64,000 bases of DNA, taken from positions 1-64,000 of the forward strand of contig JAHZKX010000006.1 of NCBI GenBank assembly GCA_022600195.1, in the 5' to 3' direction. A program made the position numbers and the translations under genes. Position 1 is the first letter of the stretch; the number at the start of each line of letters is the position of its first letter. This document shows, piece after piece, positions 28,519-36,570 of the stretch. Source of the DNA: Planctomycetota bacterium. GTDB taxonomy: Bacteria; Planctomycetota; Planctomycetia; Planctomycetales; Planctomycetaceae. Under the pieces are notes generated by a model. The model was not told where the DNA came from. It was given only the letters and a program-made list of their open reading frames with translations, and did no database searches.

Positions 28519-30012
28519 ATGATCACTCGATTCGTTATCGCAATCCTAAGCATCTTTATCATCAGCGCGGCAACCGCGGCCGAGCCTGTGATTTCAAAAG
28601 GCAACAAGTCCCTACCACTGCCAGGCGAGTCCTTCAAGCTCGATGGCCACGACGCCTTTCTAATCCTGCCACCCGATGTTGACGCCAACATCCCATGGAT
28701 TTGGTACGCCCCGACGCTTGGTGGGCTGCCGGCAAAATCCGAAGTTTGGATGTTCAACCAATTTCTCGCTAAAGGTATCGCTATCGCGGGAATCGACGTC
28801 GGTGAATCATTTGGCAGTCCAGAGGGTCGCGCGAGCTACACTGCTTTCTATGATTACCTCGTAAAGAAACGACGCTTTCGTGAGAAACCATGCCTGATGG
28901 CTCGCAGCCGTGGCGGACTGATGCTTTATAGCTGGGCGGCTGAGCATCCACAATCCGTGAGTGGTGTGGTCGGTATTTATCCAGTCTGCAATATCAAGAG
29001 TTATCCCGGCATCGCGCGCGCTGCCGGCGCCTACGGATTAAATGCAAAACAGTTAGAAGCAGAATTGCCCAAACACAATCCAATCGACCGGCTGAAACCG
29101 CTTGCCAAAGCCGGAGTACCCATTTTCCACATCCATGGTGATAATGATAAAGTAGTTCCCTTGGAAACAAACTCCGCTGAACTGGCCAGACGTTACAAGG
29201 CCTTTGGCGGTCCAGTTGAAATTGAAGTGGTCAAGGGGCAGGGACATAATATGTGGGATGGCTGGTTCCATTCTCAAAGACTCACAGACTTCGCGGCAGC
29301 TCGAGCACTCGGCCTCCCTTTGAAAAAGCTAAAAGCGGCGGTTGACCTTCCAAAACCGATTGCGCACTGGAAGCTCGATGACGAGGGTGAAGTGGCTAAG
29401 GATTCAGCCGGCCCCCACAACGGCAAGATCGTAGGCGCGAGCCTCACAATGGGGAGAGTCGGCAAAGCACTCGAGTTTACTCGCGCACAAGGTGATCACG
29501 TCGCAATCCCATACGCGAAAGACCTCGCATTATCAACCTTCACTGTTTCGACATGGGTTTATCTTACGCGTCCGCCGACATTTTCAGGCATCCTCGGAAC
29601 CCGCCATGGTGGTGATCAGACATTCGATATGAAAGTCAACGCGGCCAAGGTACACGGTGACATTGGCGATGGGAAGAACTGGATTGAGACAAAGGTAAAT
29701 TTTTACACAGATGATACAGGGACCAACGGTGAAGGTGGCAAGCTCGCGCTGAACCGCTGGTATCATATTGTCTATGTGATCGACAACACGACTAAGGAAT
29801 GCCGACTCTACCTCGATGCCGATCTGAAGAAACGCATCGCATTCAAAGGCAACCCAACTCTCATGACTCCGGAGAACACGATGCACATTGGACACTCGTC
29901 AGGAACTGAGTTCATGGACGGCAGGATCGACGAGCTAAAGATTTGGAATCAGGCCCTGACGGCACAGCAGGTTAAGTCTGACTGGTCAGCAACTTCTGAT
30001 TCGGTGAATTGA
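28519..30012 (+). CDS. Secreted alpha/beta hydrolase fused to a LamG-type domain
   Basis: 497 residues. A signal peptide (~1-21) is followed by an alpha/beta hydrolase of the prolyl-oligopeptidase-like type (~35-270). The candidate triad is S130, D208 or D210 (H-G-D-N-D) and H243 (G-Q-G-H). The nucleophile elbow reads A-R-S-R-G instead of G-x-S-x-G. From ~282 to the end a concanavalin/LamG sandwich is seen (H-W-K-L-D-D, F-T-V-S-T-W-V-Y-L, W-Y-H-I-V-Y-V-I-D, M-D-G-R-I-D-E-L-K-I-W-N). Such LamG modules usually bind glycans. The fusion suggests an esterase docked to a polysaccharide, encoded 30 bases after the DUF1501 gene. Confidence 0.85.
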   Translation: MITRFVIAILSIFIISAATAAEPVISKGNKSLPLPGESFKLDGHDAFLILPPDVDANIPWIWYAPTLGGLPAKSEVWMFNQFLAKGIAIAGIDVGESFGSPEGRASYTAFYDYLVKKRRFREKPCLMARSRGGLMLYSWAAEHPQSVSGVVGIYPVCNIKSYPGIARAAGAYGLNAKQLEAELPKHNPIDRLKPLAKAGVPIFHIHGDNDKVVPLETNSAELARRYKAFGGPVEIEVVKGQGHNMWDGWFHSQRLTDFAAARALGLPLKKLKAAVDLPKPIAHWKLDDEGEVAKDSAGPHNGKIVGASLTMGRVGKALEFTRAQGDHVAIPYAKDLALSTFTVSTWVYLTRPPTFSGILGTRHGGDQTFDMKVNAAKVHGDIGDGKNWIETKVNFYTDDTGTNGEGGKLALNRWYHIVYVIDNTTKECRLYLDADLKKRIAFKGNPTLMTPENTMHIGHSSGTEFMDGRIDELKIWNQALTAQQVKSDWSATSDSVN

Positions 30013-30319
30013 AAGTAATCAAATCTTTCTAAGCCGACCTCCTGGCTCTCGTTATCTCTTTGGCAATCGCCAGAATGACAGAAGTCTCCCAAAAACAGGT
30101 CACTCAGGCAACAAGCAAATCACGCATGCAACCAACTGGGGCGTTAAGGAATTCTCGCGCCAAGCGGTTTACAGATTTTGTGAATGCTCAGGAAATGATC
30201 ATACTTGATTGGGTGAGGGAAAATTATAATCAAAAAGGAATGGATATATTCTTCGCAGCGTATCTTTTTTTGTAAGTAGACGCTGATTCGAGTTACCAAT
30301 ACTTCTGGAATGAGGTTTT
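30013..30319. other. Intergenic region, nothing recognised
   Basis: A 71-codon plus-strand frame at 30060-30275 has no ribosome-binding site, domain or sensible composition and is not called. No terminator is obvious. GAGG at 30311-30314 is the ribosome-binding site of the next gene. Confidence 0.45.
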
Positions 30320-30847
30320 ATGGTACAGGACGAAGATCAAAAGTCACTATTCATGAACTGGCTCGACGACCATGCAGCGTCAGTCATGAAGGTAGCGCGC
30401 GCATACACCCTGACCAGCGAGGAATGCCAGGATCTCGCTCAGGAAATTCTGCTTCAGGCCTGGCGATCCCTTCCAAAATTCGAAGGCCGGGCAAGCCCCG
30501 CGACGTGGTTTTATCGTGTAGCACTACAAACCGCCATGAATTGGAAAAGGAAGGACAAGCCTCGTCGATCAAGACAGAAACCATTGCTGGAGGTGCAAGC
30601 CGTAGCAACAAACGGCGCTGACAGTGCCGAGCAAGCTCAGCAACGAGATACCGTTGAGCAGCTTTACAAAGCAATTCACCAATTAGCGCAAACCGATGCA
30701 GCATTAGTACTGCTTTACCTCGACGAACTCAGTTATCAAGAGATGGCCGAAGTACTGGGCATCTCAGAAAGCAACGTTGGCGTGAAATTGAACCGGGTGA
30801 AAAAAACTCTGGGTGTACTGATGAATGGAGAATCCCATGGATCCTGA
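30320..30847 (+). CDS. ECF RNA polymerase sigma factor
   Basis: 175 residues. Region 2 is recognisable as V-A-R-A-Y-T-L-T-S-E-E-C-Q-D-L-A-Q-E-I-L-L-Q-A-W-R-S-L and A-T-W-F-Y-R-V-A-L-Q-T-A. Region 4 is Q-T-D-A-A-L-V-L-L-Y-L-D-E-L-S-Y-Q-E-M-A-E-V-L-G-I-S-E-S-N-V-G-V-K-L-N-R. The latter is typical of SigW-like ECF factors with a V-G-V-K-L-x-R recognition helix. GAGG precedes the ATG by about 5 bases. The next gene overlaps it and encodes a membrane protein, presumably its regulator. Confidence 0.92.
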   Translation: MVQDEDQKSLFMNWLDDHAASVMKVARAYTLTSEECQDLAQEILLQAWRSLPKFEGRASPATWFYRVALQTAMNWKRKDKPRRSRQKPLLEVQAVATNGADSAEQAQQRDTVEQLYKAIHQLAQTDAALVLLYLDELSYQEMAEVLGISESNVGVKLNRVKKTLGVLMNGESHGS

Positions 30848-31979
30848 TAAATATCAACAGGCATGGCAGGCGCATTCGTCTCAGACGCGCGTCACGATCG
30901 ATGTCGACTTACTGCGGAAAGAAGTGCAGCGCGAAGAACAAAATTTCCGAGCGATGATCTTCTGGCGAGATTTTCGTGAAGTGGTAGTCGCACTTCTGAT
31001 GATCCCCATGTGGTTCTATCTGGGTATCACGACCTCGTCGCCTTGGACATGGTATCTGACAGTCCCAGTTCTTGTTTGGATTGCCGGGTTCATGCTGGTA
31101 GATCGTCTGCGTCACAAGCAGAAACCCAGTGAGCCAGGTGAATCGCTGCTTCAATGTGTGGAGGAGTCATTGCCCCAGGTAGAGCATCAGATCTGGTTGC
31201 TACGCAATATTTTCTGGTGGTATTTACTACCGCCTTCTGTTTCAATCATGGCATTCTTTGCTCATACTTTCTGGATGGTCTCTAGTGTCTGGTGGGAATT
31301 CCTCTTCGCTATCCTGGTTTCCGGCCTTGGACTATTTGTATTATATGCGGCGATCTATTTCCTGAATCAACGCGCCGTTCGTGAGCAGCTTGAGCCGCGA
31401 AGACAGGAATTGTTGACGCTGCTTGCAAGTCTCCAAGATGAAACCGCAAACGATCATGTCACTTTGTCTGCACTTCCCTTTGCAGAAAGCAGGCTCCAGA
31501 CACCATGTATTTCTCCTGCTTCTCCGGCAAGACTTGCCATCGCCATGTTTAGTTTGGTGGTCATTATGCTGCTCGTGGTGGTCATAGTGAAGGTCATTAA
31601 CAACACGGCCCCCTACACACAGACAGGTGAAGTCTATCCAAAGAAATCGCCCTTCGCCGCGGTGCGATGGCAGGAAGCCCAGCCGGAAGTCCAGCTTGGC
31701 GAACAGTGGTTTAAGCTCGTGTCGCTGGACGAAATCCCCGCTTCCGAGATCGTGGCTTTCAGTCAGCAAACCTATGAGAGCCTGTGGCGCAAACGATTCG
31801 AAGAGGATCTCGTCGAACTTCTGACTCGTATGGGCCATCCACCACAGGACAAAGTCACGTTGGTTGTTCAATCACTGACTTCGTCGGAAACGTGGGTCCG
31901 GGAAAATGTCCCCATGACAGAAGAGAATCGGTCAGCGATTTATGAAGCGAATCAAAAGCAGGAGACTACCGAGCCATAG
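30837..31979 (+). CDS. Polytopic membrane protein, probable regulator of the ECF sigma factor
   Basis: 380 residues from the ATG at 30837. GGAG six bases upstream favours it over the ATG at 30825, and it overlaps the sigma gene by 11 bases. The cytoplasmic N terminus (~1-40) contains a charged helix (L-L-R-K-E-V-Q-R-E-E) that could hold the sigma factor. About five hydrophobic helices follow (~44-60, 64-82, ~128-150, ~153-180, ~235-258). The C-terminal ~120 residues are soluble (A-V-R-W-Q-E-A-Q-P-E-V-Q and onward). No zinc anti-sigma motif is present, so the role is inferred from gene coupling. The last domain is not recognised. Confidence 0.72.
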   Translation: MDPDKYQQAWQAHSSQTRVTIDVDLLRKEVQREEQNFRAMIFWRDFREVVVALLMIPMWFYLGITTSSPWTWYLTVPVLVWIAGFMLVDRLRHKQKPSEPGESLLQCVEESLPQVEHQIWLLRNIFWWYLLPPSVSIMAFFAHTFWMVSSVWWEFLFAILVSGLGLFVLYAAIYFLNQRAVREQLEPRRQELLTLLASLQDETANDHVTLSALPFAESRLQTPCISPASPARLAIAMFSLVVIMLLVVVIVKVINNTAPYTQTGEVYPKKSPFAAVRWQEAQPEVQLGEQWFKLVSLDEIPASEIVAFSQQTYESLWRKRFEEDLVELLTRMGHPPQDKVTLVVQSLTSSETWVRENVPMTEENRSAIYEANQKQETTEP

Positions 31980-32451
31980 AGCGATCGCAAGATGCGTACA
32001 GCTGGTTTTTGATCGTATGACTCAAACCTGACAACTCCGTTTCACTCGCGGACGTTTTCGACGCATTTGTAAGACGTCTTCTACCCCAATTCGGTAAACC
32101 AGTTTGTGCTTCACTTTCCATCTTTCGCACACAAGCTCAGAACTACAGCATCTGCTGATTTTGTAGTTTTTGCAAAATTTATTGAGTGGACTCAAACTCG
32201 ATTTCGAACTCCAGCATTCATTCCAGCCCATTCCGCACACGCATGTGCGAAACAGCACAGATGCTACATGCATTTTTTCGCCGGGCGGCAATTTTTTCCT
32301 GATAACATTCGCTAACACACTGTGAATATACTAATTTTTTCTAGTGTTGAGAGTATGGCTCGATTTGGCATTGAGTTTGCAGCGTCAGTAATCATTAGTT
32401 TTGCGGATGACAGTCATTTTCTCGCATGTCCATTCAACAAGGAGCACTGGG
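31980..32451. other. Intergenic region and leader upstream of the PP2C gene
   Basis: No gene is supported. The segment 32280-32340 is T-rich. The sigma-54-like promoter at 32366-32380 is listed separately. The frame of the phosphatase is open to an ATG at 32407, but the ribosome-binding site points to 32452. Confidence 0.45.
32366..32380 (+). promoter_or_regulatory. Sigma-54-type (-24/-12) promoter-like site
   Basis: TGGCATTGAGTTTGC matches TGGCACG-N4-TTGC at nine of eleven fixed positions and keeps both the GG and the GC at correct spacing. It would start transcription near 32392, about 60 bases before the GTG of the PP2C gene. Matches of this quality also occur by chance. Confidence 0.4.
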
Positions 32452-33237
32452 GTGCTTGCGGAATCTTCAAGTGAGCGGTCAGATTCACAAGTCCAATTAA
32501 TCTATCCGGTGCGTGCTGCTGCCTACACAGTGCGAGGCAGCATGCGAACTCGCAACGAAGATCGGTTTTATGTTGATTCCGCTAATCGAGTGTTACTTGT
32601 TGCCGATGGGATAGGTGGAACGCCAGCAGGTGATGTTGCCAGTGAGTTGGCATGCCGACTGTTGAGCCAGCAGATTTCTACATTCCGTAAAAAAAATCTG
32701 GCCCCTGCCCTGGTCGAAGAGCATCTTCAAGAAATTTTTGAAGAAGTAAATAACCTGATTCTAGTCCAGCGCGGCTTGGATTCGAGATTACAATCGATGG
32801 GTACAACGGCGCTGGCGGCGGTTCTGATCGGCGAATTTGCTTACATTGCAGGAGTTGGTGACAGCCGTGCCTACTTAATTCGAGACCACCAGGTCACCCA
32901 GTTGACTGTAGATGATACTGTCGCACAGGCTCTAGTTGATGCAGGATTGTTGACAGCAAAGAATGCGCGAACACATCCGTATCGAAAGGTTCTCAGCCGG
33001 TATTTAGGAAGTCAGGATTTTGCAACGGGCGTTGAAGTAAAAACCGTTCTTTTAAGGCCCAGCGACCGACTGTTGTTATGCACTAACGGTCTGACTGACC
33101 GGCTGGAGGAAGCGAGTTTCGTTGATGCGCTCAGACTTTCAAAATCACCAGAGCAAGCAGCCTGGAAATTGGTAGAAATGGCCTTACACAACAAGACAAC
33201 CGATGACACCACGTGTGTTGTAGTATATGTCGATTGA
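32452..33237 (+). CDS. PP2C-type Ser/Thr protein phosphatase with altered metal motif
   Basis: 261 residues when started at the GTG at 32452, which has AAGGAG seven bases upstream; the ATG at 32407 lacks one. A cytosolic PPM/PP2C phosphatase of the PstP/Stp1 type would reverse Hanks-kinase phosphorylation. Motifs seen are R-T-R-N-E-D-R-F (E36, D37), V-A-D-G-I-G-G (D52), G-T-T-A-L-A-A-V, G-D-S-R-A-Y-L, and D-D-T-T-C-V-V (D251, D252). The motif normally C-S-D-G-L-T/S-D reads C-T-N-G-L-T-D, so one metal-binding Asp is N212. It may be slow, use another metal geometry, or act as a binding pseudophosphatase. It converges with the operon ending at 33250. Confidence 0.88.
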   Translation: MLAESSSERSDSQVQLIYPVRAAAYTVRGSMRTRNEDRFYVDSANRVLLVADGIGGTPAGDVASELACRLLSQQISTFRKKNLAPALVEEHLQEIFEEVNNLILVQRGLDSRLQSMGTTALAAVLIGEFAYIAGVGDSRAYLIRDHQVTQLTVDDTVAQALVDAGLLTAKNARTHPYRKVLSRYLGSQDFATGVEVKTVLLRPSDRLLLCTNGLTDRLEEASFVDALRLSKSPEQAAWKLVEMALHNKTTDDTTCVVVYVD

Positions 33238-33249
33238 AAGTTTGACCTC

Positions 33250-34095
33250 TCAAAAGACGATGACTAACACCTGCTTTTCCTTGAGCATCTTTGATTGAAT
33301 GTTGATGATGTCTTGAACTTTTTCTGCAGCCCCTGGAATTTTAATGACGAACTGATTTGCCAGGTCATCGAACTGACCATAATACTTTTTTGAGTATTTG
33401 CTACCGCGATAAGAGCCGATGGGGGTTTTGTAACCATCGTCACCTGTCAGGAAGCCCGTCAAGTCTTCCTTCCGGTATTGTTTAATTTTCTTTGGCAGTC
33501 TGATTTGGATCACAACGAGATAGTCTTGCCTCGGCTTCGGATCTTCGGGAACCGTCCAGGCAGTAAAACTCCCCTGGGTCACAGCCTTGCCTCCAGATGG
33601 CTTCAGGAAACCGATTTGTTTGCTGATACTACTCTCGCTATCGGTTTTGAGAACGGAGAGAATCGGATTCACATCAATGTCCGTCGGTGTCAGCAGATCT
33701 GCTACATTGCTCGATTGAGTTTCGGACTCCGGTTTCTTACGGTCATTCACAATTTCCAGTTCCATGCGGATATCGATAATCTCTTGAAAATCAAGCTCAT
33801 CATTTTCGTTTGTAATAATCGAAACCAGAGGAGGTTCTTGTGGAGTTGAACTCTCAAAATACAAGATCGATAACACGAGCAGCAGGAGAAGATGAACAAA
33901 GATCGAGATACCGTATCCGGCTGCATACAAGCCCTTCAACCAACGTTTAAATTGTTGGAAGTAAGTCAGCTCTTCATCAAGCTCCATTCCTAAAGAGATT
34001 TGAGGCTGTTGTGCGCGATTTTTCGATTCGGACTTTGGTTTTCCTTTGGCCTTTGGGTTCGGTAATGACTGTGTTTTCTTCCTATGTGTAGGCAC
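33250..34095 (-). CDS. Membrane-anchored protein of unknown function
   Basis: 281 residues from a GTG start supported by GGAG about nine bases upstream. A basic, Lys/Gln-rich cytoplasmic N terminus (~1-55) leads to one transmembrane helix at ~60-80. A periplasmic part of about 200 residues follows with no recognised domain (acidic to ~130, more basic and Lys-rich at the end). The segment G-x-x-H-L-L-L-L-L-V-L-S-I-L-Y-F with a nearby P-Q-E-P resembles the N-terminal anchor of the VWA protein at 42166. It is the last gene of the DUF1800/DUF1501/cytochrome operon, 20 bases after the DoxX-like gene. Confidence 0.7.
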   Translation of the reverse strand: MPTHRKKTQSLPNPKAKGKPKSESKNRAQQPQISLGMELDEELTYFQQFKRWLKGLYAAGYGISIFVHLLLLLVLSILYFESSTPQEPPLVSIITNENDELDFQEIIDIRMELEIVNDRKKPESETQSSNVADLLTPTDIDVNPILSVLKTDSESSISKQIGFLKPSGGKAVTQGSFTAWTVPEDPKPRQDYLVVIQIRLPKKIKQYRKEDLTGFLTGDDGYKTPIGSYRGSKYSKKYYGQFDDLANQFVIKIPGAAEKVQDIINIQSKMLKEKQVLVIVF

Positions 34096-34115
34096 GGTTC
34101 TTCACTCCGAATGAC

Positions 34116-35120
34116 TTATGACTCTAATACGTATGGTTCTTCAGTACCACTGGCCTGACGGGTTTGTTTGGTAATATAAGAGTCGATACTGAAACGCCCT
34201 GCTCCGGTCACCATCAAAACCAGTAATGATCCGAAGAAGGTAACATGGCCAGCCACCTCCTCTTTGAAATAGAAAAATGACAGCGTCAGAACCAAAAAGG
34301 CAATGATGGAGAACGTCCTGGTGAAAAATCCCAGAATCAGAACTAAGCCGACAGCAAACTCGATCATACCAACCGAGAAGACCCACATGGCGGAACTAAC
34401 GGGTATTACATTTTCGAGATTGAAATCAATCACGACTGCTTCTGACACTCGGGGGTTAAATGCTTTTTCAGTGACAGCCAACCAGATCAACGTTGAGCCC
34501 AATGACAAACGCAGAATAAGCCCGGTATTCTCCTGTAATTTCTTCCAGAAAGTCTTTAATAACGTACCTAGTAGATCGAAATTGAGAAGATGATCTGCAC
34601 TGGGGCGTTCTCCACCATAGGCAAGAACCAACACAGCTGCAGCCGCAGATTCCATTGTCCCTAAGAGATAGTGGCTGTTTGAAAGACCGTAGAAATAAAT
34701 AGCTAATGCCGATAATCCACCCAGGCGAACCATAAAGCCCACTAATAAAAAGAATCCAATCACCACTTCCAGAGTGCTGACCGCATCGCCGGGAACATTG
34801 GGAAGATAAATCGCCTGCTTGGTTCCGGCAACGATTAACGAAACCCCTAAAGAAACCCGCAGTACCAGGGGAATAAATTCTCGATAACCTAACAACCTGT
34901 TGTGTAGGCTCCTGCAAGAATCACGCAACGGGCGTACCAGCTCTCCCGTCATGAAACATCCCACCACCACCACTAAAGTAACAATGATCAATGTTAGATA
35001 AAATGAATCATACAAGGGCGAAAGCAAAAATTCCCAATCGGTACCCGCCAATGCCTTTAGCTTTTCCGGATCTACAATATAACTGACATGGGCCAGCAGA
35101 GAATCTGTCGTTTCTATCAT
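34116..35120 (-). CDS. Double DoxX-like membrane protein
   Basis: 334 residues with about nine hydrophobic helices. Two copies of a DoxX-like four-helix unit are seen: L-V-L-R-V-S-L-G-V-S-L-I-V-A-G-T-K-Q (~85-180) and L-I-L-R-L-S-L-G-S-T-L-I-W-L-A-V-T-E-K (~205-310). An extra N-terminal helix lies at ~40-60. DoxX relatives are membrane subunits linked to quinone/thiosulfate or thiol redox chemistry. Its ATG overlaps the stop of the upstream di-haem peroxidase by four bases (ATGA), indicating translational coupling. It may carry electrons between the membrane quinone pool and the secreted haem proteins of the operon. This is inference. Confidence 0.78.
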   Translation of the reverse strand: MIETTDSLLAHVSYIVDPEKLKALAGTDWEFLLSPLYDSFYLTLIIVTLVVVVGCFMTGELVRPLRDSCRSLHNRLLGYREFIPLVLRVSLGVSLIVAGTKQAIYLPNVPGDAVSTLEVVIGFFLLVGFMVRLGGLSALAIYFYGLSNSHYLLGTMESAAAAVLVLAYGGERPSADHLLNFDLLGTLLKTFWKKLQENTGLILRLSLGSTLIWLAVTEKAFNPRVSEAVVIDFNLENVIPVSSAMWVFSVGMIEFAVGLVLILGFFTRTFSIIAFLVLTLSFFYFKEEVAGHVTFFGSLLVLMVTGAGRFSIDSYITKQTRQASGTEEPYVLES

Positions 35121-36562
35121 GGAGTTTTGTTTCCGTTGAGAATTGATTTCGGAGTCATATTTATAATGTCAATTTTTTGTCCTTCAAGTGTTTTTAAGAA
35201 TGAAAGCAGATCGTTAATTTCTTCCAAAGATAAATCCAATGGTTTTAACAGCGAATCGCGATGCGGGGTATCTTGCCCGCCACGATTGTAAAATTCAAGT
35301 ACACCTCTCAGCGTATCGATACTACCATCGTGCATATATGGGGAAGTCAAACTCACATCTCGCAACGACGGCGTTTTGAATGCCCCCAGGTCTTTTTCGT
35401 TTCCGGTAACTTCAAAACGTCCGCGATCGTCTGATGATTTTCCGGTCCAGCTAACGCCCAAATGATGAAACTTGTGATCGGTAAACAAAGGCGGAATATG
35501 ACAATTGCCACAACGAGCTTTTCCAAAGAATAGTGAGCGACCACGCTGTGCTGAAGCGGGGATGGCATCCTGATCCCCTGCCTCAAAACGGTCGAATTTT
35601 GAATTCCCTGAAAGTAATGTTCGCTCAAAACAGGAGATCGCTTGAGTGACGGTTGCAAGAGTCGCAGGACCACCAAAAGCCTGCTGAAACCGTTCTCCGT
35701 ATTTGGATTCCAACCGACCTAAAAGAGACTTTTCATCCTCCATGCCCATCTCGACGTGGTTAAACAGTGGGTCGACCGTCTGCTCCTCAAGCGAGGGAGC
35801 TCTTCCGTCCCAGGCCAGTGACCGAAGATACGCCGTGTTCAATACGGTCGGAGTATTTCGTTGTCCTGTTCGACCAACAACACCCTTTGAAACAGCTAAT
35901 GGTTCAGCAAATGCATAGTCGGGGCGGTGGCAGGTTGCACAGGAAACCGTATTGTCGACACTCAACAGCGTGTCGAAAAACAGCTCCCGTCCCAGCTCTA
36001 CTTTCTCAGCAGTCATGGGATTATTAATCGGAACCGGAAGCATGGAATCAAGTCCCAAGGGAGTATTATGTTCGATCATTTCGGAACCATGATCCCAAAA
36101 GAATTTGACATTATGAAACGGAATCGATTGCCCCAACATCCCATCAATCGTCAGCCAGACTTGTCCTTTTAACGGATGTGATTGGGCAATCAGTTCTTTA
36201 CTTCGCCCAACGCGCTCGAATGGAAATGAATGGACATGACCATCAGGCGATTCAATTTTCAGGACACCGTGGAACCCGGCAGGATCCATCTCCTGCCGAA
36301 AAGCGTTTGAAACCCACATTCGATGTTTGCCATCTTTATGGCTGATGAGTTCGAGATGAAACTGACCCGCCATACTCACTTTTCCGTTATCGTGCAACGG
36401 ATCGTGCATGTGAAAATTCTCATCATGTATTGGCGCTCTGTTCGAACCGCTTACCCCTTTTTTACTCCAGGGTCCGGAGTACATGCCGAATAGCATGGCA
36501 AGAATCCAAACAGCTGTTATTGCGGCATGATGCGGTTTCATCCGGATGTTCGATTCATTCAT
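35117..36562 (-). CDS. Di-haem cytochrome c peroxidase/MauG-like protein
   Basis: 481 residues. A signal anchor at ~13-30 is followed by an unassigned beta-rich segment (~65-150). The bacterial cytochrome c peroxidase module follows (~170-475). Its two covalent haem motifs are C208-A-T-C211-H212 and C351-G-N-C354-H355. Also visible are G-R-E-L-F-F-D-x-x-L-S, R-N-T-P-T-V-L-N and the late T-P-S-L-R-D-V. The family reduces peroxide with cytochrome electrons or, as MauG, oxidises partner proteins. It lies between the double-PSCyt1 and DoxX-like genes, with 8-base and overlapping junctions. The N-terminal extra domain is not typical of the family. Confidence 0.88.
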   Translation of the reverse strand: MNESNIRMKPHHAAITAVWILAMLFGMYSGPWSKKGVSGSNRAPIHDENFHMHDPLHDNGKVSMAGQFHLELISHKDGKHRMWVSNAFRQEMDPAGFHGVLKIESPDGHVHSFPFERVGRSKELIAQSHPLKGQVWLTIDGMLGQSIPFHNVKFFWDHGSEMIEHNTPLGLDSMLPVPINNPMTAEKVELGRELFFDTLLSVDNTVSCATCHRPDYAFAEPLAVSKGVVGRTGQRNTPTVLNTAYLRSLAWDGRAPSLEEQTVDPLFNHVEMGMEDEKSLLGRLESKYGERFQQAFGGPATLATVTQAISCFERTLLSGNSKFDRFEAGDQDAIPASAQRGRSLFFGKARCGNCHIPPLFTDHKFHHLGVSWTGKSSDDRGRFEVTGNEKDLGAFKTPSLRDVSLTSPYMHDGSIDTLRGVLEFYNRGGQDTPHRDSLLKPLDLSLEEINDLLSFLKTLEGQKIDIINMTPKSILNGNKTP

Positions 36563-36570
36563 GTGGAAAC

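Noticed and set aside
30060-30275. 71-codon plus-strand frame between the hydrolase-LamG gene and the ECF sigma gene
   Set aside because: No ribosome-binding site, no recognisable motif and composition unlike the neighbouring genes.
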